DNA of 64,000 bases from Ctena decussata. Its lineage: Eukaryota; Mollusca; Bivalvia; Lucinida; Lucinidae. Shown piece by piece: positions 45,964 to 56,969 of the stretch. The notes below the pieces were generated by a model. It did not search any database. It saw nothing but the letters and a program-made list of their open reading frames with translations, and was not told the origin of the DNA. Where the stretch lies: positions 56,277,431 to 56,341,430 of the forward strand of contig OZ022509.1 of NCBI GenBank assembly GCA_963989385.1, written 5' to 3'. Made by a program: the position numbers and the translations under genes. Numbering within the stretch: position 1 is the first letter of the stretch; every line of letters starts with the position of its first letter.

Positions 45964-48412
45964 ACCAGAGGGCCAATGGCCCTATATCGCTCACCTGAGC
46001 ACTGAGGTTATGTTGGAAAAACTAAGTTGCCACAGCAACAAAACAACATGCACAACAGCAATAAAACACACCATTTATGTAGAGGATAATATCACAAACA
46101 TTTATGCAAAAAATAAGCTTTATCCCCCCTTAATGGCTTCTGAGAAGAAGAGCTTTGGCAAAAAAAAAAAATGAAAAAATTGAAAATTTGGCCCTTCAAT
46201 TGCAACGGCAACCAATCAAAATCAGGTCTTTGGGCAAAATTCTTATAGCTGATAGAGGACTACTCTAGGAACATTTCTGTAAAGCTTATGTCAAAATATC
46301 TGCCGTAACACAGATATAAATACCAAATGTCCACTTTCCCCATTGCAAGTCTATGGAAACTTTAGGTTGCCATAGCAACCAGTTCACATGGGCAATGATA
46401 ATATGAAATATACTTTAGGTAGAGGCTAATGTTATTAATATGTATGCAAAGTATCAGCTTCATCCTCCTCATGGCTTCTCTTTCCCCATTATAAGTCAAT
46501 GGAAACTATAAGTTGACATAGCAACCAAAGTTCTTATTGGCTTGGAAGAAAAAACAAAATTCATGTAGAGGCTTCTGTCATCAACATGTTTGCACAATAT
46601 CAGCTTCATCCCCCATATGGCTTCTGAGCAGAAGATTTTTCATTTTTTTTTTTTCGAAAATTTACCCTATATTTTGCCATGGCAACCAATCAAATTCAGC
46701 GATTTGGAGAAAATTCATATGAAATATAGAGGACTATTCAAGAAACATTTCTGTAGAAAGAAAATCTAAATAAAAGCCGTGAGACAGCAAAAATTGCCAA
46801 TTTCCATTTTCCCCATTATAAGTCAATGGAAACTCTTAGTTGCCATAGCAACCAAACTGCTGGAGTAATTGCCATGAAAAAAGTAATTCTATAGAGGCTA
46901 GTACTAAGATTCTTTCTGTAAAGTTTGAGCTTCATTGGCCGCACAGTTTATGCAGAGATGATTTTTTTAATATTTTTCCATTTTTAACTATTCGGTTGCA
47001 ATGGTAACCAGAAAAATTGACCAATTTGTATAAATTTAACAAGGCTGGTTAAAGACTACTCCAGGTACATTTCTATAAAAGTTTTGTCAAAATATCTGCA
47101 GTGGCATAGCAATAAATGCAAATTTTCTATTTTGCCATTATAAGTCAATGGCAACTTTAAGTTCCCATAGCAACCAAACTGCTAGAGCAATTGCCAAGAA
47201 AAATAGTACTTTTATAGAGGGCAGTGCCAAGATCCTTTCTGTGAAGTTTGAGCTTTATTGGTTGAATAGTTTCTGAGGAGATGATTTTTGATTATTTTTT
47301 CTATTTTTAACCATTCGGTTGCCATGGCAACCAGCCAAATTGTGCAATTGACAAAAATTTCATGTGGTTGATGGAGGACTACTCAAGGAACATTTCTGTA
47401 AAAGTTTTGTCAAAATATCTGCAGCACACGGGTTATCCCGAGACAACGGACGCGACAGAAGACAACCAACGCAGTTCGATTTGGTGACGTCATAGGACTA
47501 CCTAAGAAAGGAAAACAGCGATTTTTAACCTTGAACATGAATACTTTTAAAAGTTATTTGGCAGAGTGAAAGCAGACTAATGTTGGTACCAACCGATGAA
47601 GTTTCACGGAGATTTGTTCATTAAAATGAGAGCTAAACCTCATAACTTTTCATTTCGTTCAATTTCACCTACCCCTTTCTATTTCGGTTGTAGTTTTTGG
47701 CTATGTAAGACATCTTATTTCTTATTTTTTTCTAATGTAGATATAGAATATTGTCTATAGTTCTAATTCATCGCAAGCATCTGTCTGAAAAATTATTGTC
47801 GATTGTTCAAATCCATGGAACAGTGAACACTTGAGTTTGTTCCTGGACACAACATACCACGGGTCATGAAACATCTGAACGCGGTTCGTCAGCATACTTC
47901 GGGAACAACGAACGCAGTTTGTAAAATATCAAGTCCTTGGAAAAAATCGATGTTACCACTTGCGATTTCCTTGAAACTGCATTATTTGCAATGCAGATAT
48001 TTGTGATAGCAAGCACACACCTAACAGACACCCTTTAAATGGTAGATGCGAGTTCAGCAGTGTGAGTGGTTGGTGATGGTCAGAGTTATTCAGCTGAGCG
48101 CCCGATAGCGCTGGGGCTGCTGAACTCGCCTCTGTCGGGTATAAACTACTGAGTGACATTTGACATAAGCAATATGGCTTAGTTACACTTACGAAATCTG
48201 AATAGATGGATTGGGTGGAGTTAATTGGAGAACCATAATATTATTACAGCATTTTCAAGTCATAGAATCGAAAACGTTCAGCTTTCACAATGAGCTGTCG
48301 AGTTATACATGTAATCCGCTCTTCGTCTATCAGTTGCAAGACGGCCTAAACACATTTCTCGTGCTCCGTTCTTAAGACGCTGTCTACTAAACAACTAACT
48401 CCTCGATTCTGT

Positions 48413-49595
48413 TCTATTCTATTCTATTCTATTCTATTCTATTCTATTCTATCCCTTAACCTTACTAGGCCGTTGGGGCACCACAGATGACTTCGAAACA
48501 ATCCCTTTCCACATTGTCCTGTTTTCAGCTGCCCTAGTTGAGCTGGCAAAATCCATCCCTGCCCACTCTTTAATATTGTCTTCCCACCTCTTCTTCTGTC
48601 TACCTCTTCTTCTTTTTCCTTTCACTGTGCCCTGTAGAATCATCTTTGCTAAACCAGAAGACCTTGAGACGTGGCCAAACAACCTTAGTTTCCGTTTCTT
48701 GACCAGCGCCAGGAGTTCATCGTATTCTCCTATGGCTGCTTGGATCTTTCTGCGAACCTCCTCATTGATTATATGGTCCTTGTACGTAATGTTCAGTAAC
48801 ATTCGGTAGCATCCAATCTCAAAGCCTGCGTTCTTTTCTCTAACTCTGCTGTCAAGGTCCACGATTCACAGCCATACATAAATATTAAAATGACAAGGGA
48901 GCGCATAAGTTTTCCTTTGATACAAGAGGTATGTTGTTATCTCTCCAAATTGGTTTCAGTTTGGTTAGAGCTGAAGTGGCTTGTGCAATCCTTAAGAGAA
49001 CCTCCTGTTTTGAGCCATCGTCTGAGACAACTGTCCCGAGATATTTGAAGCTTATTACAGTACCCAGCTTCTGCCCTGTTACCGTGATCTCCCTTTGGAT
49101 GCCATCTGCGCTGTTTGTTATCAGTCTGGTCTTCTCAGCACTGATCTTCATCTTATACCTTGTGCAGGTTTTGTCGAGACTTTCAACTAGGGTTTCTAGT
49201 TCCTGCTCTTCCTCAGCTAGAGCGTCTATGTCATCGGCAAACCGCAGATTGGTAATGTTTCTGCCGCCTATGCTGACCTTTCCGTCATGTTCTTCCAGAG
49301 CATCAGACATGATCCGTTCGAGAAAAATGTTGAAGAGGGCGGGTGAAACATCCTTGCCTTACTCCAACTGTTGTTCTGAACCATTCTCCTGTGCTGCCAT
49401 TCATCAGGACTGCACTTGTCGTATAGCTGCTCAATAAGGCTGCATGCCACACCCTACCAAAGGCTTTCTTGAAATCAATGACGACATGGTACGGATTCTG
49501 CTGACGTTGGAGATACTTTTCACACAGGATTCTAAGGTTGAAGATCTGCTCTGTGGTGCTTCTTCCAGCTCTGAACCCATCTTTCTCATCTTAGT
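48413..49595 (-). pseudogene. LINE reverse transcriptase remnant (RTE/CR1-like)
   Basis: The minus strand from about 49592 encodes DGFRAGRSTTEQIFNL, HVVIDFKKAFGRVWH (first catalytic Asp), a GVRQGC block, NLRFADDIDALAEEEQ (catalytic ADD), KTRLITNS and FKYLGTVVSDDGS. Then a C-terminal region follows with RKLRLFGHVSRSSGL and GRQKKRWEDNIKEW. Frameshifts occur near 48870 and 49300. It is 5'-truncated and ends in an (ATAGA)n-type tail at 48413-48452. The FADD form and RLFGHV/RWEDNIKEW end are typical of endonuclease-RT LINEs; the exact clade is uncertain. Confidence 0.8.
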
Positions 49596-49657
49596 TATAT
49601 TACTCATCTCATCTTTGTAATATTACGTTGACAAGATCGTGCTTAGGTCGACACTTA

Positions 49658-49873
49658 AAGCCGCGTTTAGATGGACAAAATACACCCGGCCTGGGGTGCA
49701 AAATTGCACGCGGGGTATATTTTGTCCATGTAAACGACGTTTATAGGTAGAATCAGTCATCTTGGGGTGTACTTTGTCCATCTAAAAAAGGTTTTAAGCA
49801 AAATCGGGGATGCCAATTTGCACCAGGGTGCAAATACACACCCGGGTGTAATCTGTCCGTCTAAACACGGCTT
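49658..49873. mobile_element. MITE-like 216-bp inverted-repeat element
   Basis: Ends AAGCCGCGTTTAGATGGACA and, reverse-complemented from the right, AAGCCGTGTTTAGACGGACA, continuing to TACACCCGG. Internal palindromes around GTGCAAA and TTTTGTCCAT are present. Flanks CTTA and ACGA give no clear target duplication. No coding capacity. Confidence 0.65.
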
Positions 49874-50699
49874 ACGAATGGTTGTAACATATTTGTTTTT
49901 TGTTCACACAGATGCACATATGCTGAAACTGTGTGAGAGCTGACTCTTTACTAAGTGTAGGCTTGTTTGACCTATATGCGAACGATGACGGCCATTCTTG
50001 AATACTTCCTATCGTAAACGCGGTTCCATTGCACACAGCCTTTCATTATCACCCTTTCATCGTCCTGATATTACTGAAATACTGTTGAAAAGGACATAAA
50101 ATCGAAAATTATCCCTCCATTCATCTTGGCTGCTGGACTTTGCACGTGCGCCTTAGTCTCTCGATTATATTTCAGGCGCGACATAACAATTCGTGCTTTA
50201 TGCCATATGCGAATAACGAAGACACATATTAGCCTGCGCACCCGCATAGTCTTAGCGTCTTTATTTTTCACTGTACGAATAGAACAAAGTCTCCAGAAGG
50301 GTCATGCCAAATAGCTAGCCTCAAACCAGCATGAGTAACTCTATTCTGGCTTGTGTCTACGCTGTTCGGAACTCTTGAAGACACCATATCTCATGAACCG
50401 GCTCAATTGTTTTCACTATGAGCCGTTGGTTTGTGTGACTGTTTGGATAAGATGGGGTTGGTTTCACTGGTTCAATAAGGTTTCTCAGAAATTCAAGTGA
50501 ACGCTCTGGGAATAAGGCTTAGTCCATAGTGCAGATTATATTTCATTTTCGACCTTTTGGATCAGAGGACATATTTTGAGAAATCCGAAATTTTAGATTG
50601 GTTTATACTCATATTCTAAACCATCATTTTATATATTATTTGGACCCTTTTTGATACTAATGAGTCGACTGTCCAATTAAGATTAAGAAATTACAGTTT

Positions 50700-50850
50700 G
50701 CTTTTCTCTGGTTTCGTCACCAGTTATTGTCAGGGTCACTGATGAGGCTTTATTAGCCGAAACTACGTAGTCTGGCCCATGTCCCTTCTCCTAAATGCAT
50801 TCTCTGGTCTTGAAGGAACTCTTTCAGATTTTAATTTTACATGCAATTTT
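50700..50850 (-). repeat. Dispersed repeat R1, copy 3 (reversed)
   Basis: Reads CTGGTTTCGTCACCAG, GAGGCTTTATTAGCCGAAAC and TACGTAGTCTGGCCC, the reverse of the copies at 42.3 and 43.7 kb. Confidence 0.6.
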
Positions 50851-50978
50851 CATCAAATAAGAACCTTGTGAAGTTTATGCATAGACATTCAAACGTTCAT
50901 GCATAGTAAAGCGTTCGCAAGCGTCAACCCCGGTTAACTATGTATATACAGAGGCTGTTACGAAACTAAAAAAGAGCT

Positions 50979-51055
50979 GTTACGAAACGAAATAAAGTCG
51001 GAGTTACCAAACGACCTGATGACCAGGTCGTTTGAAACTCTTTTTCGTTTCGTAA
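50979..51055. repeat. Strong hairpin
   Basis: GTTACGAAACGAAA pairs with TTTCGTTTCGTAAT, and the inner arms GAGTT..CAAACGACCTG and CAGGTCGTTTGAAACTC pair around a 4-5 nt loop. Lies inside the 4,742-bp element. Confidence 0.6.
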
Positions 51056-52196
51056 TGATCGGCTCCTTTTCGTTTGGTAACATCCATGAAAACGTAGTTA
51101 ACCAGGTGTGAGTGTGTGTAAGTTTGGGGTTCAGACCCACTTATACATTGTAATCAAGCTTTTGAGAGGGGTCGTCGTTCCCAAAATACAAAAGAAAAAA
51201 ACGGATCGAACATGTGACCCTTATATTGCTATTTGCTAGGTGATTGCATGGTGAATGAACTCGCGGCTTTTCAGCTTGGAGAGCGCTGGCGAGTGTAACG
51301 TTTTAATGCATTTCAACAATATTTATTATGTATCATAACGTCTTTCATCTGTGTGTGGCAGAGAACTTAATGCTTTTTCTTATGCTGATGTCAGTACTGC
51401 TTTGATTTCCCATTTGTATAAAAAGCAAGTGCAGGAATAGTAGACAAGCGGTTTCGGTGAGATATTTCAATCACTTAAAAGATACGCGCGTATGTAGAGA
51501 CCAGTTCAGATACAGCAAGATGTGTGCATCAAATGAGACAATACGTAATGCCGCATGGATCGAGTAGTGCCCATCTGCAAGCACGAGGCAAAATATGTTA
51601 CTTACAACAATAAAAAAAATAGGAATGGAATGGGTAAGAGACAGTAGGGTATAGATTTTCTTTGGTTTAAAACTGCGTCGGTTGTTTCTGGCGAACCGTG
51701 TTCATTATACCTGGCCTAAAATGTGAACCGTGGTAAGTTGTTGACAAAAGAAAAGACAGTACCTAACTTCAAATGCTTATAATTCCATTCTACAAAGTAA
51801 TTTATGATTTATTACAATTGGCATGTTTTCTGTAATCCCTGGTAGCATTGAAACTGTCGGAATCCCCAAGTTTGTACATTTGGTATACCGTTCACGGCCC
51901 TCTGAAATAAAATATTTATATTTTTTTTGCTTCGTCGCTGACATTTCAAAGTTTTTTGTCGCTTTGTTGATTATGCTAGAGCCCGGGATTTCTCCATGAC
52001 ATGTAGAAAACTCCCCCTTTCTTAATATGGAAACCAGAAATTTCGATTCAGTCTGATTAAAGAGAAAATAAAGGAAAAACGGCAACTCGCATCTGTTTTC
52101 CGTCTTACCTGTTGAACTGCGTTAGTTGTCTTCTGTCGCGGTCGTTGTCTCGGGATAACCCGTGTGTGCAGTGACATAGCAATAAATGCAAATTTT

Positions 52197-52990
52197 CATG
52201 CCGTGTACATGCTCTTAGAGAATTGACCCCGACCGACCCGATTTACTGCTATATAAACTCGGGTTACTCGGGGTATCGATTTCACATGTGTTTCTAATGA
52301 AACTGGTCGTATAATCCTCCGGTATACCAATAAATGATACAGAATTAAGCAACTTCGCAGCAGTGCCCCAGGTGGTGAAGATAACGCTGTTAACCGATTT
52401 TCTCTAGTTAAAAGTAAAACATAAATATCCCGCAACCTAATCTTAATATAAACTAGAAAATCGAAATCCTCGTTAAAAGTTATGTTGTTTAGGCGTTTCG
52501 AACGGATTTCTACGTTAAAATTTAAGCGTTTTGTAATATAATAATTTTGTAATGGCACGGGAACCAGCGAAACAGTAATCCCTGTTTTACAGCCTTTATA
52601 AAAAAAATAGTTCCAGTTGTATTGCAAGCTTATTTTCGTGTGATACTTCAAAAATATGTCTTCAAACACACTGACTGTATTTAGAATAAAAGTAGACAAA
52701 ACTTTATCATTTAATATGCGATCTTCTAGAGTATTGTATGAGAGCGTTCTTTAATCGGCGCACTAATACCGAGAATCAGGTTTAAGTAGCACCGCTGATA
52801 AAATACTATATGCTTGAATTACCTGTATTATTAACCGGGAACCAGAGAAATGGCAAAAGTAGTTCACAGAGCATGTTTAGCTGATACCTGCAGTGTCCAG
52901 ATAATTAGGGGATGGCGAAAACATCTGGTCTGATTATCAGTTAGGCATAAATTTTAGGTTATTTTTCTCTAAGAGGATGTACACATCATG
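52197..52990. mobile_element. 794-bp terminal-inverted-repeat element in H5
   Basis: The H3 copy is uninterrupted here. Inverted ends are CATG..GTGTACAT.CTCTTAGAGAA (about 25 bp, 3 mismatches). Flanks CAAATTTT (52189-52196) and TCAATTTT (52991-52998) may be an imperfect 8-bp duplication, which would suit a hAT-type MITE. An ORF of 167 codons on the minus strand has no recognisable domain. Confidence 0.6.
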
Positions 52991-53229
52991 TCAATTTTTC
53001 CCATACAAGTCAATGGAAACTTTAAGTTGCTATAGCAACCAAAGTTCTGAAGCAATTTGGATAAAAAACAGTATTATTGGTTCCTCCTGCCTATAGATGC
53101 TATATATGAAATTTAGTTACAATAGGCCTTGTAGTTTCAGACGAGATGTCGTTTGAAAATGTTGACGGACGACGGATGCCTGCCTATACTATAAGCTCAC
53201 CTGTGAGCCTTCGGCTCAGGTGAGCTAAA

Positions 53230-54240
53230 AAGTAGCCCGGAAACAAGTAACTTTTCCAAAACTTACTAACCAAAACCATTTGTGTATGAAATGAAGCTGA
53301 AAAAGGACCATAACTCCAAAGGTCATTGGCTGATTTTATCTTACATTAAACCTGACCTAAATTTTATAATTATATATCTGTGTAAAAAATATGATTCCAA
53401 TACATTAATCTTTTCAAAAGATAATGAACGGAAAAAAAGTCGAAAAAGGGCCATAACTCCCATAAAAAGACGGAATTTACCCTAAATCGAACTAGACCTG
53501 TATTTTATGATTATATACCTGTGTATAAAATAGGAATCCAATACACTAATCTTTTCAAAAGATAATGAACAGGAAACAGTTTTTCATTACTGACCGTTCC
53601 AAGGCGGTAGTTCTGTTATGGTTCTCTGTTGCCTGTTTTTGGTGTCAGAGTTTCTGTGATGTTTTTACCTTATGTATGTTCTTATTATTTTTGGTTCGGG
53701 TTGGGTTGCTGAGTGGCCACCTTTCGGGAACAAGCTGCTCACTCGGTTGGCCATATGTTCTCTGTATCTTGATTATTTGTAATCTTAGTTGTTTCCAACT
53801 ATGGTTTGAGGGCTGGATTTGGATTTTGATTGTTTCAGTTCCTGGTCTTTGCATACTTTTTACTTTCATACAAAATGAAGTCGAAAAAGGGCAATAACTC
53901 CCACAATAATGGACGGATTTTACCCTAAATCGAACTTGATCTGTATTTTATGATTATATAAAATATGAATTCAATTCACCCAAGTTTTCAAAAGAACGGA
54001 AACCAGTTTTTCATACAAAAGGGAGTCAAAAAGGGCACTAACTCCCACAATTATATACGAACTTTTCCCAAGACCGAACTTGACCTGTATTTTATGACTG
54101 TACACCTGAATATAAAATATGAATTCAATACACCACTGTTTTCAAAAGATATCAAACGGAAACCATTTTCGTACTGGACGTACGTACGGACAGCAGTAAT
54201 ACTATATCCCCCCATTTTGAATGGCGTGTGGGGGGGGGGG
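53230..54240 (+). mobile_element. Pearl-like element H6
   Basis: Repeats of about 135 bp carry AAAAAGGGC(A/C)(A/T)TAACTCCC, TGTATTTTATGA and AGTTTTTCATACAAAA. The right end has a short TACGTACGGAC stretch, then CCCCCCATTTTGAATGGCG and a long G run. It contains a Penelope-like fragment and is followed by a SINE. Confidence 0.55.
53588..53863 (+). mobile_element. Short 5'-truncated Penelope-like copy
   Basis: These 276 bp match the last part of the element at 17664-19901 (reverse orientation) up to the identical 3' end ...GCATACTTTTTAC. TTTCAT is duplicated at 53582-53587 and 53864-53869. Neighbouring H6 repeats read GTTTTTCATACAAAA without it, giving the empty site. Confidence 0.85.
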
Positions 54241-54249
54241 GGGGGGGAA

Positions 54250-54410
54250 GCGGCTGTAGTGTAGTGGATAACACTCCGGACTACCAATCCAGGGATCGCA
54301 AGATCGCTCCCCCGCTTCTCCGGTCTTTCGGATGAGACATTAAACCGAGGTCCCGTCTCCATATGACCTCGTTGTTGGTGGGACGTTAAACCCGAGTTCA
54401 CTCACTCACT
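54250..54410 (+). mobile_element. tRNA-derived SINE S2
   Basis: The tRNA-like head GCGGCTGTAGTGTAGTGGATAA has an A-box-like word. The middle contains TTTCGGATGAGACATTAAAC and GAGGTCCCGTCTCC, resembling a conserved central domain of metazoan SINEs (from memory). The end is GGACGTTAAACCCGAG and (CACT)n. TTGAATGGCG-plus-G-run flanks (54217-54240 and 54410-54423) look like the target duplication. Confidence 0.8.
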
Positions 54411-54448
54411 TGAATGGCGGGGGCATAATGATGGACGAGAGAAAAAAA

Positions 54449-54822
54449 TGTCCAAACAACGCCACCCGCACCTACTACAAACACAGTAGGCCCTTGCCCG
54501 ACAATATTCAAAATCATTGGGATGCCCTGGCACTAGAAGTCACACACCGCACCATCCGAGAAATATGTCCAAACAATTCCAACCAGCACCTACTGCAAGT
54601 ACTGTCGGCCCTTGCACCACTAGTTCCCAAACCAGTAGGATGCCTCGGCACTGGAAGTATCGCACCATGTTTGCTGGTTGTTGTTTTGGGGATGAACGGC
54701 CCTTTGAGATAGTATTTCAGGCTTGAAATTTTACCCAGTACCATCGCACCACCGGCTGCGTGTAACTTCCATTGCCGGGGCGTCCCACTTATTTAAACAG
54801 TAGAAGGGCAAGGGCTTACTGT
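54449..54822. mobile_element. Cluster of S3 repeat fragments
   Basis: Two reversed head halves in tandem (54449-54560, 54563-54667), a reversed 3' end (54668-54724, GTTTTGGGGATGAACGGCCC), then a forward head (54725-54822, CCATTGCCGGGGCGTCCCAC). The pieces are more diverged than other S3 copies. Confidence 0.6.
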
Positions 54823-54831
54823 CATATTCGC

Positions 54832-55320
54832 ACTTGGAATATTTAGAGTTTTTGAAAATTCCTCGGTTAGCCTTAATCCTAACACGGCTGTACACAACTC
54901 TAAACGAGGAACGCTTAAGACTTCAAAGGAGCACCTCTGGCTTTTGCCAAAACGAATCACTATTTCTCCACTCTTCATAACATGTTTGACATACAGAATG
55001 GCGCCATAAGCTTCTATAGAAGCATCAGTATGTATAGGTGAAAGTTCAATATCCTCTTTGAACTGAGGAGTCCTAGGTATTCGTAAATTGTTCAGTTCCG
55101 GCAATTCTGCCAACTACGTTTAATCTTACTTTGCAATTCACTATCTAGAGGTTCATTCCAGTCACATCCAGATATCCATATCTCCTGTAACAGAATCTTT
55201 CCACGAATAGTATATGGAGCTGCGAAACCTATAGGATCAAATATTGACGCTATTTTCTTGAACACTGCTCGTTCATTTAACTCTGAAGTATGACTCATTT
55301 CTGGACTTTTCAACTGATGC
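54832..55320 (-). pseudogene. BEL/Pao-type pol fragment
   Basis: The first frame (55313-55092) reads KKIASIFDPIGFAAPYTIRG and QEIWISGCDWNEPL, the region just after the RT of BEL/Pao retroelements. A frameshift near 55105 leads to the RNase H-like HTDASIEAYGAILYVKH and VLSVPRLELCTAVLGLRL (54793-55113). Nothing else of the element is present; it is truncated by S3 sequence at 54830. Confidence 0.8.
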
Positions 55321-56238
55321 TATCCAATGGACGAGCGGTAAAAAGCACAGTAGGCCCTTGAATGATAGAACATAATGACTCAACTGAACCATACCAAGAA
55401 GCCTAGGATTTATCATAATCTTTAGAAGTCATGTAAGCATTAACCAATAACGAATCTTTATCTAAATGTTCTAATCTATAGCAAAAGTTCAACATAGATT
55501 TAATTATTAATACAAACAATGCAGTACTTCACTTTTCCCCAGCATAAGCAAAATCTTTGACCTCAATAATCAAATGCAGATTTACAGGCACATGTGTTTG
55601 TTTACTTCCACATTGTGGAAGCTGAGCTGGGAAAATGTAGGACCGAATGGAATTCTACCAAGCTCAGACAAAACTGCAAAGTTAGTATCCTTTTTATTTA
55701 CTCTTAAAATATATTTTGCGGATTAAATATACACACGATCTGCTTCATTGTTCAATTAATACACACGCTCTGCTTCATTATTCAATTACTAAAATATCAT
55801 ACTGAAATAATCGTATGCTCCAAATTATCGCTGCTTTCATGTTTCAAAGTACTCTGTGTTAACCTTTACACTGTTGAACGGGTAATAGATTTTTCATAAA
55901 ATATTTGAAACTTACGTGCCTAGGACCTCAGTGATAATGGCCAGATTTAGCTAGTGAAATAAGACATGAGAACAGATAGTAGAATAAATATGTCTAGCCA
56001 ATATACTCATAATACTGACAGGCAAAAGCCAAGTCATTAATACATCTTATAAGATGCATCAGTTTCTCACATATCAGTCGCTTCACGTCGATGTTGGATT
56101 CCCGCATGTTTTCTAACTTCTTTTTGAAGCTGAGACCAAAAGTCCACCCAGTCAAAAGTATTTAAATCAAAATTTTGTGACTCTTTAAGTTGTGCTCCCG
56201 TCTCTGCAGCACAGTCCCACCCATATAATATTTCTTGT
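55321..56238. other. Unassigned sequence
   Basis: AT-rich, no supported gene. A short direct repeat ACACACG(A/C)TCTGCTTCATT occurs at about 55731 and 55760. Confidence 0.4.
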
Positions 56239-56800
56239 GAGTTACCAAATTAATGGAAATGGTTCCACAGGCTCCCTATCTGGAAAAGAATTAAAGAAAT
56301 CCGAATTTTGTTTCTGCTTCGAATCTGGTTCTTTCGAGTCACTACTATCACTAATGTCTGAAAAATATGAGTATCTGTCCCCTACATTCTGTCCTGTAGA
56401 TGGTGATTCTCCCGATGTCCCTGAAATGGGTTCCTGGTGATTTGAAGGAGGTGCCTCCGGCGTATTAAGCATCTGGATCGAGGTAATCAACTGCGTTAGT
56501 GTCCCCGAAGCCGTCCATGTCGAAAGCATTGAGGAAATCCACTCAATGTCTGAGTCAAGACTAATTTCACTGGGATCAAAATTTGAAATTTCAGAATCTG
56601 CATTATTATCCACACATTTTGTTTTTTCTCGTACTGCTCTTTAGTTTTAGATCTGACCCTCATGTAATCAACTCTTCTTATTTCCATATATGGAATTTTG
56701 TACACCCATGCTGCTGCTTCCGTTCGTTGCAGATTGTGACCTCTGACAAGGTGTTCAGTCAGCCATTTCTTAGGTTTCCGATGCTAAATGTTTTAAACAG
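56239..56800 (-). pseudogene. Unknown acidic protein, one frameshift
   Basis: From about 56790 the minus strand reads KKWLTEHLVRGHNLQRTE, then WVYKIPYMEIRRVDYMR. A 1-bp shift near 56605 leads into a Ser/Asp/Glu-rich tail (ISDSSDSKEPDSKQKQ) that stops at 56242. A possible splice acceptor (AAAACATTTAG) lies upstream. I do not recognise the family. The WVYKIP segment faintly recalls the end of an IRF DNA-binding domain but is not enough to call. Confidence 0.3.
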
Positions 56801-56969
56801 TAAAAATTCTTAACCATTGGTTATTGTCCCAAAGTTTTGAACTTTGAAATTTTTATTGTTGCGTTTGCTCCTAAAAGATGCAATTTGGATGATAAACACT
56901 GAAGACCCTGATCAGAATGCTCCTCTGTTCTGGGGCCGCAATGTTTCTAACGGCTTGATTGTCCGAAAA

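Larger units (their letters stand above)
47425..52166. mobile_element. 4,742-bp terminal-inverted-repeat element, 5-bp target duplication
   Basis: Terminal inverted repeats of about 53 bp (3 mismatches by eye) begin CACACGGGTTATCCCGAGAC. TGCAG is duplicated at 47420-47424 and 52167-52171; the undisturbed H3 copy has a single TGCAG. The interior contains a LINE remnant, a MITE and an R1 copy, and no transposase I can recognise, so it is non-autonomous or its gene has decayed. A 5-bp duplication with CAC ends is compatible with Transib/RAG-like elements, but other classes are possible. Confidence 0.8.
45964..53229 (+). mobile_element. Pearl/Helentron-like element H5, interrupted twice
   Basis: A second copy of H3 (7266-9291): it starts ACCAGAGGGCCAATGGCCCT and CTCACCTGAGC, shares the GTTGCCATAGCAACC repeats, and ends CACCTGTGAGCCTTCGGCTC and GGTGAGCTAA. 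Relative to H3 it carries insertions at 47425-52166 and 52197-52990 and lacks the LINE tail found in H3. Confidence 0.8.

Noticed and set aside
49268..49450. Separate small gene
   Set aside because: A shifted frame of the LINE reverse transcriptase between its GVRQGC and FADD blocks.
52196..52699. 167-codon minus-strand ORF as a gene
   Set aside because: No recognisable domain, starts at the terminus of an inverted-repeat element, AT-rich; probably chance.
56239..56800. Interferon regulatory factor pseudogene
   Set aside because: Only a short WVYKIP-like resemblance; the Trp pattern of the DNA-binding domain is not visible.
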